From Candidatus Oscillochloris fontis (GTDB taxonomy: Bacteria > Chloroflexota > Chloroflexia > Chloroflexales > Chloroflexaceae), in the NCBI RefSeq assembly GCF_004138135.1, contig NZ_RYFD01000015.1, forward strand, positions 1 to 64,000: a stretch of 64,000 nucleotides of DNA. Direction: 5' to 3'. Below, one piece after another: positions 42,455 to 51,517 of the stretch (positions are counted from its first letter, which is position 1; each line of letters begins with the position of its first letter). A program made the translations under genes and the position numbers. The notes beneath the pieces are model-generated. The model was not told where the DNA came from, did not search any database, and was given only the letters and a program-made list of their open reading frames with translations.

Positions 42455-43963
42455 TCACCGCCGCCCCAACAACGCCTGCCACGTCGCACAATCCAGGGTG
42501 GGGCTGGTGGGCAGGTTACGGCTGGCCTGGAATGCTTCGAGCGCCGTGCGGGTTTGATCGCCAAAGTAGCCATCTGGCGCCCCGGCCTGCAAGCCGAGGG
42601 CATTCAGGCGCGCTTGCAGATCGGCAGCCCCCGCCGAAAAGACCCGGCTGGCCGGGGGTTGCCAGCCAATCTGCGGCAGCAGACTGCAATCCCCGGCATA
42701 GAGCGGCTGATCGGTGTCGGCCCAGTGGGCCTGCGAACCAACCACCTCGGTACGCAGCGCCGCCCCGCCCATGCTCGGCACCCAGGTCAATGTTCCGGCA
42801 ATCGGGTTCTCCAACACCGCGTCCCACACCGTCAACAAGGCTCCGCTACCATCCTCGCGCCAGAGCGCATCGCTCAGCGGGAAGGATTGGGGATGTACTG
42901 GGATCACTCGGCCATCCATTGCCACCCGCGCCAGTTGGGGCGTGAAGGGAAATTCCCAACTGAAATCATCATACGAAGCCTGCTGGTGCAGCGCATAGAT
43001 CTGGCCATCGGCCAACTGGCGTGCCCCGGTCACCAACGGCACTGAATCCTCGCTCTGCTCCAAAACGGGCTGCTCCGCCCCGCTCACCAGATCGATCACC
43101 ACCAGGCCATAGCGCATATCGGGGCCGGGGCCACCGCCCGTGACGGTGATCGCCGTGCCATCGGTACTCCACACCGGCCACTCGCAGCATGTCCAGGTAC
43201 GCAAGCGGATCTGGCCCGCCGCGATCACCACCGCTTGGCCACCTGGAATCGCCGGGCCAGCCGCATCATAGGCCCACAGCAACAGACGTGAATCATTGGG
43301 CGCATAAGCAACCGGCGTATAGATCCACACCTCATCGCCACTAGAAGCATTCGGCCCATCGGCGAGGACGAGGCTAGGCCGCCCGCCGCGCACCGGCAGC
43401 GCCCAGATCCCATCGGGGGCATCGGGCTGCCCGGTGATGCGCAGCGCCACCGTCTGGCCATCGGGGCTAATACGTGGGAACCCCAACTGCCCGCTGAGCA
43501 ACTCGCGCCGCCCGGAGCCATCGAGCGCCACGAGTGTCTGCTGCTGCTCGTCACCCACCAAGTAGACCAGCGTGCCGGTGCGCTGCGCCACACTCAGATC
43601 ACGCACCGGCTGGGACTCAAAACTGATCTGGGTCAGCGTAGCGCCATCGGGTTCCAGACGCACGATCTGTTCATTGGGGTTCAGATAGTTGATCAGATAG
43701 ACCGGCGCGGGCAAACCCGTCGCCACCGCCAGCGTCGCGGTTGGCACAGGCACAGGAGTCGCCGGAAGAGGACTAGGCGAATCGGTCGGCTTCTGCGCCA
43801 ACGTCGGCACCGGGGAAGGCGGGATGCTGGTACTGGTGGGCGGCAGCGAGGTGGGTGGAAGTGGCGTGGGTGGAATGCTGGTGACAGATGGAGGGCTAGC
43901 CGTGCCACAGGCAGTTAGGAGCCAGAGCAATATAAACAGGAAAACCGGGTTATTTCGCATCAT
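42455..43963 (-). CDS. Lipoprotein with beta-propeller-like repeats and peptidoglycan-binding domain
   Basis: A 502-residue protein from ATG 43963. The lipobox LLTAC (Cys19) follows FLFILLWL; next comes a Pro/Thr/Ser-rich wall-spanning linker to about residue 90. The middle has TolB-like blades (LGFPRISPDGQTVALRI). The end, LQARLNALGLQAGAPDGYFG followed by DQTRTALEAFQ, is a PG_binding_1 domain. It is probably anchored to the outer surface and binds cell-wall glycan; its task is unknown. Convergent with Uma2 (two-base gap). Confidence 0.8.
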   Translation of the reverse strand: MMRNNPVFLFILLWLLTACGTASPPSVTSIPPTPLPPTSLPPTSTSIPPSPVPTLAQKPTDSPSPLPATPVPVPTATLAVATGLPAPVYLINYLNPNEQIVRLEPDGATLTQISFESQPVRDLSVAQRTGTLVYLVGDEQQQTLVALDGSGRRELLSGQLGFPRISPDGQTVALRITGQPDAPDGIWALPVRGGRPSLVLADGPNASSGDEVWIYTPVAYAPNDSRLLLWAYDAAGPAIPGGQAVVIAAGQIRLRTWTCCEWPVWSTDGTAITVTGGGPGPDMRYGLVVIDLVSGAEQPVLEQSEDSVPLVTGARQLADGQIYALHQQASYDDFSWEFPFTPQLARVAMDGRVIPVHPQSFPLSDALWREDGSGALLTVWDAVLENPIAGTLTWVPSMGGAALRTEVVGSQAHWADTDQPLYAGDCSLLPQIGWQPPASRVFSAGAADLQARLNALGLQAGAPDGYFGDQTRTALEAFQASRNLPTSPTLDCATWQALLGRR

Positions 43964-43980
43964 ACCCACCCTTCCAGCCA

Positions 43981-44010
43981 GTTTCCCGGAAGCTGAGGCT
44001 TCCGGGAAAC
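43981..44010. terminator. Perfect palindrome between two minus-strand genes
   Basis: GTTTCCCGGAAGC and GCTTCCGGGAAAC around TGAG. It may end the upstream amidohydrolase transcript. It shares its CTTCCCGGAAG core with the elements at 9990 and 31383. Confidence 0.7.
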
Positions 44011-44021
44011 TCACCACAACC

Positions 44022-45248
44022 CTACCCCGCCAAATCATTCATAAACCGCTCAAGCACACCAATCGCCACCGCGACATCCTCAAGCGTCACCGACTCGGCA
44101 GGATTATGACTCATCCCACCCTTACAACGCACAAAGAGCACCGCCGAATCGGTAATCCCGGACATCACCGACGCATCGTGGCATGCCCCACTCGGCATCT
44201 CCACCGGGGTATACCCGGCGGCACCAATCGCAGCAGACAGCCGATTGCGCATATCGGGAGCCATCGTCGTGCCACCCTGCACCTGCGCCTCATCCCACCG
44301 CAGGCTCAGGCCGCGTTCCGAAGCAATCGCCCTGGCCCGCCAGTGCAGATGGGCCAACGCGCTCAAACGCGCCTGATCATCCTGATGGCGCAGATCGAGG
44401 CTCAACGTCGCGGTGCCAGGAATCACATTGCGCGAGCCAGGCGCAACACACAACTCACCCACCGTCGCCATCAAACCCGAAATCTCCCGCGCATAGGACT
44501 CCACCGCGCCGACAAACTCAGAAGCACCACACAGAGCGTCGTGGCGCTGATCCATCGCCATCGTACCGGCGTGGCCCGGTGTGCCCATAAAGGTCAGCGT
44601 AGCCCGACTAATCCCGGCAATCGTACTCACAACCGCCACCGGCAGGTTCATACGTTCCAGGTTCGTATCCTGCTCAATATGCACCTCAAGGTAACCGAGT
44701 AAGGTTTGGCGACGCCGCGCCTCCTGCACGATCAAGTCGGGATGACCACCAAACTCGCGCACCGCATCAGCCACCGTTGTGCCATTCTCATCATGCAGCA
44801 AGAGCGCCGCCGGATCAAAACTCCCGGCCAGAACCCGGCTGCCCAAAAAGGAGCTACCAAAGCGCAGACCCTCTTGATCAATAAAACCAACCACCTCAAT
44901 CGCAAAGGGCAAGCGCCGCTTAGCTTGGTGAAGCCGCTCAACCACCGCCAAGCCAATCATCACACCCAGGATGCCATCGAACTTGCCCGCATCACGCACC
45001 GTATCGAGATGCGAACCGATGATCAGCGTCCGTGCTGCCGAGCGATTAGCCGTATAGGTACCCACCAGATTCCCAATACAATCTTCGTGGATCACCATCC
45101 CCGCCGCTCGCATCCATCCCGTTATCAGACCATAAACAGAGCGCATCGCGGGGGTGAAGGAGCGCCGCGTCAGCCGCCCTTCTTCCTCACTGATGGTTCC
45201 CAACTTCGAGCAGCGCTCCAAAACGATCTGTGCATGATCGACCGGCAT
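44022..45248 (-). CDS. M20-family amidohydrolase (allantoate amidohydrolase / N-carbamoyl amino acid hydrolase type)
   Basis: A 408-residue enzyme with GSHLDTVRDAGKFDGILGV, the metal-binding His/Asp motif, FIDQEGLRFGSSFLGSR with the Glu pair, and the lid residues in VHIEQ and GTPGHAGT. RNVIPGTATLSLDLRHQDD and the terminal SGACHDASVM(SG) and MSHNPAE fit allantoate amidohydrolase (AllC), N-carbamoyl-L-amino-acid hydrolase or ureidoglycolate-type relatives. The exact substrate cannot be told from sequence. It releases ammonia from ureido compounds. Confidence 0.88.
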   Translation of the reverse strand: MPVDHAQIVLERCSKLGTISEEEGRLTRRSFTPAMRSVYGLITGWMRAAGMVIHEDCIGNLVGTYTANRSAARTLIIGSHLDTVRDAGKFDGILGVMIGLAVVERLHQAKRRLPFAIEVVGFIDQEGLRFGSSFLGSRVLAGSFDPAALLLHDENGTTVADAVREFGGHPDLIVQEARRRQTLLGYLEVHIEQDTNLERMNLPVAVVSTIAGISRATLTFMGTPGHAGTMAMDQRHDALCGASEFVGAVESYAREISGLMATVGELCVAPGSRNVIPGTATLSLDLRHQDDQARLSALAHLHWRARAIASERGLSLRWDEAQVQGGTTMAPDMRNRLSAAIGAAGYTPVEMPSGACHDASVMSGITDSAVLFVRCKGGMSHNPAESVTLEDVAVAIGVLERFMNDLAG

Positions 45249-45317
45249 AAGTCCCCCTATAGTATAGCGTCACAAGCGCCGCAGCGGATACGTCTGTGTA
45301 CCCTCGTCATGAACCCC

Positions 45318-45710
45318 TCAAACCCCCTGCCCATACGCCTTCTCAAGCCGCACCCGCACGCTCATCCGTGGCGCATCGGGGCGGCGCTGGAGCCACACTT
45401 CAGCACCCTCAGGGCCAAGGTAGCGCAATGCTAAGCGTCGCCGCAGATCGGGGTCAAAGGTCTCAACCGTCGCCTGACCTTGGAGCGTCAGATAGCGTTT
45501 ACCATCAGCAATCATCACACTAATTGTTGGATTACGCACGAGGTTACGCACCTTGACACTATTCGCACCGACACTAAAACGGATCTCATCACTATCATCC
45601 AATACATACCAGACCACCGTTTGTTGGATACTGTTATCGGCGTTCACCGTAGCAATGACCGCATAGTGCAACTCATCAAGGTAGGCACGGCGGGCAGCAG
45701 TCAGAAGCAT
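45318..45710 (-). CDS. PPOX-class flavin/F420-dependent oxidoreductase
   Basis: A 130-residue split-barrel protein: YAVIATVNADNSIQQTVVWY, IRFSVGANSVKVRNLVRNPT, VSVMIADGKRYLTLQGQATVE. This is the pyridoxamine-5'-phosphate-oxidase-like family, members of which bind F420 or FMN. Cofactor and substrate cannot be distinguished here. Confidence 0.9.
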   Translation of the reverse strand: MLLTAARRAYLDELHYAVIATVNADNSIQQTVVWYVLDDSDEIRFSVGANSVKVRNLVRNPTISVMIADGKRYLTLQGQATVETFDPDLRRRLALRYLGPEGAEVWLQRRPDAPRMSVRVRLEKAYGQGV

Positions 45711-45839
45711 GAAGCAGAGCCTTTCGTTCGTATGTATGATCGCCTCTATCTGGCGTCGTAGAAGCGAGCATGATCCATTGTACCGCGAAATCCTGTTGGT
45801 TTAGAACCAATAACTACCAAACGATAGCAAACTAGGGGG

Positions 45840-45869
45840 TTGACTTTAACCATTGCATAATGCTATAGT
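45840..45869 (+). promoter_or_regulatory. Promoter of the 6S-like RNA
   Basis: TTGACT at 45840-45845 and TATAGT at 45864-45869 with an 18-base spacer, placing the start near 45876, just before the RNA's first stem. Confidence 0.75.
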
Positions 45870-45875
45870 ACCCAA

Positions 45876-46085
45876 AGAAAGACCAATGGGGTGCCCTGTC
45901 TGCGTCCCTCCATTGTGTGGATATTGCTGGGGTTTGAGGTTACGCTCAGCCCCATCTTATTGCCGCTATGGCAACACACGCCAGCGAGAGGGGCCTGAGC
46001 GTGGGATAACTGCGCTCCGGCCTTTCGACATCTCCACACCTGATACGACGCTGTATCGTACATGAGGTAGCACCCCACTGGCATA
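45876..46085 (+). ncRNA. Structured small RNA, probably 6S RNA (ssrS)
   Basis: About 200 bases without a reading frame, behind a good promoter. The ends CCAATGGGGTGC (45883-45894) and GCACCCCACTGG (46070-46081) pair with one mismatch. Inside, GTGTGGA (45915) pairs with TCCACAC (46033) and CGCTCAGCCCC (45943) with GGGGCCTGAGCG (45990); the distal part has hairpin TTGCC-GCTAT-GGCAA and the 3' side a GATAC-GTATC hairpin. This long irregular rod of about 200 bases resembles 6S RNA, the RNA polymerase decoy. It lies directly upstream of the main sigma factor gene. It is not tmRNA, RNase P or SRP RNA by motifs. Class assignment is inference. Confidence 0.6.
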
Positions 46086-46247
46086 TTGGTATAGCTCGCG
46101 TCCCCCCGCAGGATGCTTCTATGAAGCGCACATGACTTGACATATCCCGTATGCTAGTAGCAGGAAATACCCACACATGGGCGCATACAGATAGCTGCAT
46201 CTACGCATTATAGCCTGGGATTGTCAGATCATTGCGACAGGCAAGGG

Positions 46248-47423
46248 ATGACCACGCTCATTCAACCGCCCGTACAGGAGTTGGGATCGATGATGGAACG
46301 CTTACTTGAGATGGCGCGTGCGCGCGGTTATCTTACCTACAACGATATCCTTGAGGCGTTCCCACAGCCGGAACTGCATGTGGCCGAAGTTGACCAACTC
46401 TACGCTACCATGCAGGCTGAGGGTCTGAAGGTGGTCGAGTCGGCAGCAGAGTTGGAGGCACCCCAGCCTGCCGATGATGAGGCGCTGGCTGAATTACCCG
46501 ATTTGGCCGATATTGCCTTTGATGACCCGGTACGTATGTACCTTCAGGAGATCGGTCAAGTGCCGCTGCTCACCGCCGAAAAGGAGGTCGAGCTGGCAAA
46601 GAGTATGGAGGCTGGTGATATTGCCCGCCACCGCATTGACCGCGAAGAGTATACCAGTGGTCGTGAGCGGATGGAGCTTGAACGCTCCTATGCGCTCGGC
46701 TGTGAGTCGCGCCAGCATCTCATCCAGGCCAACCTGCGTCTGGTGGTTTCGATTGCCAAAAAATACACCTCCTATGGCCTGACCATGATGGATCTGGTGC
46801 AGGAGGGCAATATCGGCCTGATGCGCGCGGTTGAGAAGTTTGATTATACCAAGGGGCATAAGTTCTCGACCTATGCGACCTGGTGGATCAGGCAGGCGAT
46901 CACCCGCGCAATTGCCGATCAGAGCCGCACGATTCGCTTGCCTGTCCACATGGGCGAGGCAATCAGCCAAGTCAAGCGCACGTCGCACAAACTCCAACAA
47001 TCTATGCAGCGCGAGCCAACCCCCGAAGAGATCGCCGAGGCGATGGGGATCTCAGCCGGGAAGGTACGCCGCACCCTAGAGGCCAGTATGCACCCGCTCT
47101 CACTAGAGATGCCGGTCGGCCAAGAGGGTGAGGGGCGGATGGGCGATTTTATCGAAGATGATCGCATCTCGACGCCCTCGGAGGCCGCCGCCGCCGCGAT
47201 GCTGCGTGAGCAGATCGAAGAGGTGTTGCAGAAGTTGCCCGAACGTGAGCGCAAGATCATTCAACTGCGCTACGGCCTCAAGGATGGGCGCTACCGCACC
47301 CTTGAGGAGGTCGGGGTTGAGTTCGGGATCACCCGTGAGCGTATCCGCCAGATCGAGGCGGTCGCACTGCGTAAGTTGCGCCACCCGCACTTGGGCAAGA
47401 AGCTGCGCGGATATTTGGATTAG
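46248..47423 (+). CDS. Primary RNA polymerase sigma factor (SigA/RpoD type)
   Basis: A 391-residue sigma-70 from ATG 46248 (AAGGG upstream). Region 1.1-like N-terminus ([20 protein letters not shown]) is followed by 1.2 ([20 protein letters not shown]), 2.1-2.4 ([40 protein letters not shown]), 3 ([14 protein letters not shown]) and 4.2 ([20 protein letters not shown]). The 1.1-like start and full region set mark it as the main vegetative sigma or a close group-2 relative. The candidate 6S RNA lies just upstream. Confidence 0.95.
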   Translation: MTTLIQPPVQELGSMMERLLEMARARGYLTYNDILEAFPQPELHVAEVDQLYATMQAEGLKVVESAAELEAPQPADDEALAELPDLADIAFDDPVRMYLQEIGQVPLLTAEKEVELAKSMEAGDIARHRIDREEYTSGRERMELERSYALGCESRQHLIQANLRLVVSIAKKYTSYGLTMMDLVQEGNIGLMRAVEKFDYTKGHKFSTYATWWIRQAITRAIADQSRTIRLPVHMGEAISQVKRTSHKLQQSMQREPTPEEIAEAMGISAGKVRRTLEASMHPLSLEMPVGQEGEGRMGDFIEDDRISTPSEAAAAAMLREQIEEVLQKLPERERKIIQLRYGLKDGRYRTLEEVGVEFGITRERIRQIEAVALRKLRHPHLGKKLRGYLD

Positions 47424-47437
47424 GGAGATCTTATTTT

Positions 47438-47510
47438 TTTCTCGTATGTTGGCGGCTTCGCCGCCAACATACGAGAAAGAAAGTTCTTCGGGGGCGGCTT
47501 CGCCTCCCCC
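47438..47510. terminator. Double hairpin downstream of the sigma gene
   Basis: First stem TTTCTCGTATGTTGGCGGC with its complement (47438-47478), flanked by T and A runs, a convincing two-way terminator. It is followed by a GGGGGCGGCTTCGCCTCCCC hairpin. The same pairing of a T/A-flanked GGC-hairpin and a G-rich hairpin recurs at 55897 and 61002. Confidence 0.8.
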
Positions 47511-47544
47511 AAGCCCCCGCCAGGAGGAGCGTCGCGACGCGCCC

Positions 47545-48663
47545 CTACGATTCTAACAACACCCCCAACGTCTCGCGGGCGCAGCGCTCCCAGGTGAATT
47601 GGGCCGCCCGTGCGCTGCCGCGTTGGCGCAACTCGTCGCGCAGATCGGCATCGCTGGCAAGGCGCAGCAGGCTCGCTGCAATCGCCGCAGTATCGGTGGG
47701 GGCGACGAGTAGCGCGGCATCTCCGGCCACTTCGGGGAGCGACGAGGTGGTACTGGTGAGCACGGGTGCCCCACAGGCCATGGCCTCTAGCACCGGCATG
47801 CCGAAGCCCTCGTAGAGCGAGGGGAAGGTAAACGCCAAAGCCCCGCTCATCAGCGGCGCGAGGTCAGCATCGGGGAGGTAGCCGCACAGCCGCACCCGCC
47901 CGCTGAGGCCGTGCTGGGCGGCGCACTGCTCGATGCCCGCGCTCAGCCAGCCACGCCCGCCACCAATCACCAACTCCACATCGGCGAGTTCGGGCAGCCC
48001 CGCCACCTGGGCGAAGGCGTCAATCAGGCGCTCCAGGTTCTTGCGCGGCTGAAGTGTGCCCACATAGAAGAAGTAGCGCCGCCCAATCGCGTGGCGTTCA
48101 CGAGCCGCCGCGAGCACCTGCGGATCACGCACCGGCTGGAAGGCCGGGTTGAGGCCGTGATGCACCACCCGGATGCGCGCCGGATCGGCGCCGTAGTGGC
48201 GCACCAGATCATCTTTGGTGGCCTGCGAGATCGCAATCGTCTGCCGCGCCGCCCGCAAACTCCAGGCGGTCGTGAGGTGCAGTTCCAGGCGGCGGCGAGC
48301 CGTATGCGCCTGCGGGAAGGCCAGGTAGCCCAGATCATGGATGGTGACGACCGAGGCGGGCGGATGCACGAGCGGGATGACATGCGCCGGAACGAAGAAG
48401 ACATCGGGTTGCTGACGCAGCACCGCTGGCCCCAGGCGCGCATGCGTCCAGAGGCGCGGCAGCCGCAGGCTGCGCAGCGCCATGTTTGGCCCCAGCGGCG
48501 GCAATGCAGGCGGCAGACCATTCGTGTAGAGCGTATAGGTATTGAAGCGGTCAATCCGCGCCAAGGCGGCGATCAGTTCGTAGGTGTAGCGCTCGGTGCC
48601 GGTGCGCTGGGCCACGGCAATCCGGCTGGCGTCAATCGCAATGCTGGATGGTGATCTCTCCAT
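47545..48663 (-). CDS. Glycosyltransferase family 4 (GT-B) protein
   Basis: A 372-residue GT4 enzyme. The N-terminus SSIAIDASRIAVAQRTGTER has the R(xx)GTERYT loop; the C-terminal half has YFFYVGTLQPRKNLERLIDA and the E-x7-E signature FPSLYEGFGMPVLEAMACG. It transfers a sugar from a nucleotide donor, probably in cell-surface polysaccharide synthesis. Its promoter region is shared with the divergent tetR operator. A second in-frame ATG at 48672 is possible. Confidence 0.9.
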   Translation of the reverse strand: MERSPSSIAIDASRIAVAQRTGTERYTYELIAALARIDRFNTYTLYTNGLPPALPPLGPNMALRSLRLPRLWTHARLGPAVLRQQPDVFFVPAHVIPLVHPPASVVTIHDLGYLAFPQAHTARRRLELHLTTAWSLRAARQTIAISQATKDDLVRHYGADPARIRVVHHGLNPAFQPVRDPQVLAAARERHAIGRRYFFYVGTLQPRKNLERLIDAFAQVAGLPELADVELVIGGGRGWLSAGIEQCAAQHGLSGRVRLCGYLPDADLAPLMSGALAFTFPSLYEGFGMPVLEAMACGAPVLTSTTSSLPEVAGDAALLVAPTDTAAIAASLLRLASDADLRDELRQRGSARAAQFTWERCARETLGVLLES

Positions 48664-48683
48664 GGGCGCCATTGTACCATGAC

Positions 48684-48717
48684 TTGACACCTAGTATACC
48701 TTTCGGTATACTAGGTG
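48684..48717 (+). promoter_or_regulatory. tetR promoter with perfect 30-bp operator; leaderless transcript expected
   Basis: TTGACA at 48684-48689, 17-base spacer, TATACT at 48707-48712. The inverted repeat CACCTAGTATACC-TTTC-GGTATACTAGGTG (48688-48717) covers spacer and -10, so a bound repressor would block this promoter. The ATG of tetR lies just six bases after the -10, at the expected transcription start. Confidence 0.88.
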
Positions 48718-48718
48718 T

Positions 48719-49291
48719 ATGGAGAAAGATAACCGCAGCCATATTCTTGATCAAGCGTTACAACTCTTCGCCAAGCACGGCTACGACGGCGTAGGCGTGC
48801 AGGAGATCTGTAACGCCGCAGGCATCACCAAGCCGACGCTCTACCACTACTTCGGCAGCAAACGCGGCCTGCTCGAAACGCTGGTGCAGGAACGCGGGCG
48901 CTCGTTCCTCGCCGCACTGACCGTGGCCACCACCTATGCGGGCGACATGCCACTGAGCTTAGAACAGGTGGCGCGGGCCTACTTCGAGTTTGCCGCGCAG
49001 CAGCCGTTGCTCTACCGCATCTTGATCGGGTTCTGGTTTATGGTGCCCGAAAACGAGGCGTTCCAGGTGGTGTTGGCCTTCAATAGCGAACAACAGCGCA
49101 TGGTTGCGCAGATGTTTGAGGCGGCGGTTGCGGATCATGGCAATATGCGCGGGCGTCACCGCGTGTATGCGGCGACCTTTATTGGTACCCTGAACACCTA
49201 CGCCGGGATTGCCCTGAATGGCTATGGGCAGCTCGATGCTGAGACGGTGTATCAGGCGGTGCGCCAGTTCTCCTATGGGATCTATTCCTAG
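48719..49291 (+). CDS. TetR-family transcriptional regulator
   Basis: A 190-residue regulator. Residues 7-55 form the TetR HTH: ILDQALQLFAKHGYDGVGVQ, EICNAAGITKPTLYHYFGSK, RGLLETLV. The rest is a helical ligand domain. The gene is predicted leaderless and lies directly behind a perfect palindrome that it probably binds, giving autorepression. A weaker copy of the palindrome precedes the next gene (GH13). An alternative target is the divergent glycosyltransferase. Confidence 0.93.
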   Translation: MEKDNRSHILDQALQLFAKHGYDGVGVQEICNAAGITKPTLYHYFGSKRGLLETLVQERGRSFLAALTVATTYAGDMPLSLEQVARAYFEFAAQQPLLYRILIGFWFMVPENEAFQVVLAFNSEQQRMVAQMFEAAVADHGNMRGRHRVYAATFIGTLNTYAGIALNGYGQLDAETVYQAVRQFSYGIYS

Positions 49292-49363
49292 GAGGGGCGC
49301 AGCATCGCCCGCTATGCGGCAGGAGAAGACGAACGCAGCTAGAGGGCGCTGCTTCGCCCTCAC

Positions 49364-49385
49364 TATACCTACTGGTATGTATAAT
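49364..49385 (+). promoter_or_regulatory. Possible second TetR site and -10 ahead of the GH13 gene
   Basis: TATACC-TACT-GGTATG at 49364-49379 repeats the centre and four-base spacing of the tetR operator (TATACC-TTTC-GGTATA); TATAAT follows at 49380-49385. No good -35 is seen. Confidence 0.5.
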
Positions 49386-49397
49386 GGAGAAACACCC

Positions 49398-50768
49398 ATG
49401 AACCACTGGTCACAGGATGCCATCTTCTACCACATCTACCCCTTAGGGCTGTGTGGTGCCCCCAAACAGAACGATTTCCACTGCCCGCCAACCCCGCGTC
49501 TGCAAGAGCTACACGGCTGGATCGCGCATCTGCGCGATCTAGGGGTCAATGCGCTCTACCTCGGCCCGGTGTTCGAGTCGAGTGCGCATGGGTATGACAC
49601 CGCCGACTTCTACCAGGTGGATCGGCGTCTCGGCCAGAACCAGGATCTCGCCGATCTTGCGGCGGCGCTGCATCAGGCGGGGATTCGGCTCATCCTTGAT
49701 GGGGTCTTCAACCATGTCGGGCGCGATTTTTGGGCTTTCCGCGATCTCCGGGCCAATGGGGCGGCGTCGGCCTTCCGCGATTGGTTTGCGGGGGTTGATT
49801 TCTCCCAATCCAGCCCCTACGGTGATCCCTTCACCTACACGCCCTGGAATGGCCACTTCGATCTGGTCAAACTGAACCTCCAGCACCCCGATGTGCGCGC
49901 CCATCTGTTTGAGGCGGTGCGCTCCTGGTTCGCCACCTTTCAGATTGATGGCCTGCGCCTTGATGTGGCCGAGCAGATTGATCCCGCATTCCTGCGCGAC
50001 CTCGCGGCGCTGTGTCGCTCGATGCGCCCCGATGCGTGGCTGCTGGGCGAGCAGGTTCATGGTGATTATCGGCGGCTGACGGATGGAGCCAACCTTGATT
50101 CGGCAACCAACTATGAGTTGTACAAAGGGCTATTTTCGAGCCTGAATGATGCGAACTATTTTGAGGTAGCCTATGCGCTCAACCGCCAGTTTGGTATGGG
50201 TGGGATGTACCGTAATCTGCCGCTCTACAACTTTGCCGATAACCACGATGTGGCTCGTGTGGCCAGTCTGTTACGGCAGCCCCGCCACCTCGCACCACTC
50301 TACGCCTTGCTCCTCACCGCCCCAGGGGTTCCGTCAATCTACTACGGGAGCGAATGGGGCTTGGGTGGGGTCAAGGCGCACGACGACTGGCCCCTGCGCC
50401 CCCGGCTGGAGTTGGCGACGACCCAAGCGCACGCCCCACACCCCCATCTGCCTGCGCTCATCACGCACCTGATCGCGGTGCGCCATGCAACCCCGGCGCT
50501 GCGGTACGGCGATTACCAGCAACTCCATGTGGCAGCCGAACAACTAGCCTTTGTGCGCCGCTGGGAGCATCAGCGTGCGCTGGTTGCCCTGAATGCTGCC
50601 ACCACGCCGCACCACCTACACCTGCGGGTTGATCTCCCTGATGGAACGCGGCTCCACGACGCGCTCAATCCTGAGCAGGTGGTGGTGGTTGCTGGCGGCA
50701 AGATCGCGGTTGGGGTACCCGCCAACTGGGCGTGTGTGTGGGTGAATAGTCACATCTCCACCACCTGA
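49398..50768 (+). CDS. Alpha-amylase family (GH13) glycoside hydrolase
   Basis: A 456-residue GH13 enzyme. DGVFNH (101-106), GLRLDVAEQ with nucleophile Asp189, LLGEQVHGD with acid/base Glu218 and NFADNHDVARV with Asp284 are the four conserved regions. The absence of a signal peptide places it in the cytoplasm. Its size and the YYGSEWGLGG segment fit neopullulanase/cyclomaltodextrinase-like or maltogenic enzymes acting on maltodextrins. The start at 49398 is chosen over an earlier in-frame ATG because the earlier part overlaps tetR and is not protein-like. It may be controlled by the adjacent TetR. Confidence 0.93.
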   Translation: MNHWSQDAIFYHIYPLGLCGAPKQNDFHCPPTPRLQELHGWIAHLRDLGVNALYLGPVFESSAHGYDTADFYQVDRRLGQNQDLADLAAALHQAGIRLILDGVFNHVGRDFWAFRDLRANGAASAFRDWFAGVDFSQSSPYGDPFTYTPWNGHFDLVKLNLQHPDVRAHLFEAVRSWFATFQIDGLRLDVAEQIDPAFLRDLAALCRSMRPDAWLLGEQVHGDYRRLTDGANLDSATNYELYKGLFSSLNDANYFEVAYALNRQFGMGGMYRNLPLYNFADNHDVARVASLLRQPRHLAPLYALLLTAPGVPSIYYGSEWGLGGVKAHDDWPLRPRLELATTQAHAPHPHLPALITHLIAVRHATPALRYGDYQQLHVAAEQLAFVRRWEHQRALVALNAATTPHHLHLRVDLPDGTRLHDALNPEQVVVVAGGKIAVGVPANWACVWVNSHISTT

Positions 50769-51505
50769 TACTCGCGCCCAATCTCAGCCACGCCCGTATA
50801 ACCGCTGACGCGAACCTCAGCCAGCACCGCCTCTTCGGGCATTGTCCAGTGTGGGCTATAGTGAACCAGCACGAGCCGCCCGACCCCGGCTGCCTGCGCC
50901 ACCTCGCCCGCTTGGCGCGGCGAGGTGTGGCCGGGGAAGGGCGCGGGGGTGGTCGCCTCGTGGATGAGCACGGCGGCCCCCTGCGCCAACGCCGCGACCT
51001 CCAGGCATGGCTCGGTATCCGCCGAGTAGCAGAGCACCTCGTTCGGCCCCGATCCCTCAATCCGTAACGCAAGGCATGGCCGACTATGCGCGGTCATTGC
51101 GGTGTGGATGCGCCAACCTTCACTCAGCGCGATCTCCTGGCCGGGGCTGAGTTCATTCCAGATGATCGGAGGTTGGTACTTCTCTAACGCAAAGGCGGCC
51201 AAGATCGCCTGCACCAAATGGAGCGTGGAGGCAAGGCCATAGATCGGCAAGGGATCGGTGCGCCCGGCCAGCCGCATGCTGAAGAGCAACCCCGGCAGAC
51301 CGTTGATGTGATCGCAGTGGCTGTGGGTCAGCAAGATGCCCTGTAGCTGTTGTGGGTTCAGGCCCGCCCGTAACAGGCGCTGGTAGGTGCTACCGCCCGC
51401 GTCTATCAGCAGCGGGCCGCCCGGCGCATCCCAGACCATGTGGGTATTCTCGCGGTCGGCATCGGGGACGCCGGTGCCGGTGCCGAGCAGGATCATACGT
51501 GGCAT
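50750..51505 (-). CDS. MBL-fold metallo-hydrolase (RNase Z-like/AtsA-like)
   Basis: A 251-residue protein: MILLGTGTGVPDADREN, LLIDAGG, THSHCDHINGLPGLLFS (HxHxDH metal motif), HSRPCLALRI, YSADTEPC and HEATTPA supply the ligands of the beta-lactamase fold. The opening GTG(T/S)GxP and the HSHCDHxxGLPGL form resemble RNase Z/arylsulfatase AtsA-type enzymes; the exo-site of true RNase Z is absent, so a metabolic hydrolase is more likely. Its end overlaps the end of the GH13 gene by 19 bases. Confidence 0.85.
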   Translation of the reverse strand: MPRMILLGTGTGVPDADRENTHMVWDAPGGPLLIDAGGSTYQRLLRAGLNPQQLQGILLTHSHCDHINGLPGLLFSMRLAGRTDPLPIYGLASTLHLVQAILAAFALEKYQPPIIWNELSPGQEIALSEGWRIHTAMTAHSRPCLALRIEGSGPNEVLCYSADTEPCLEVAALAQGAAVLIHEATTPAPFPGHTSPRQAGEVAQAAGVGRLVLVHYSPHWTMPEEAVLAEVRVSGYTGVAEIGREYQVVEM

Positions 51506-51517
51506 GTGGTGGCTCCT

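Noticed and set aside
45876-46085. tmRNA, RNase P or SRP RNA
   Set aside because: Too short for tmRNA and lacking a tag frame or tRNA-like end; no RNase P or SRP core motifs.
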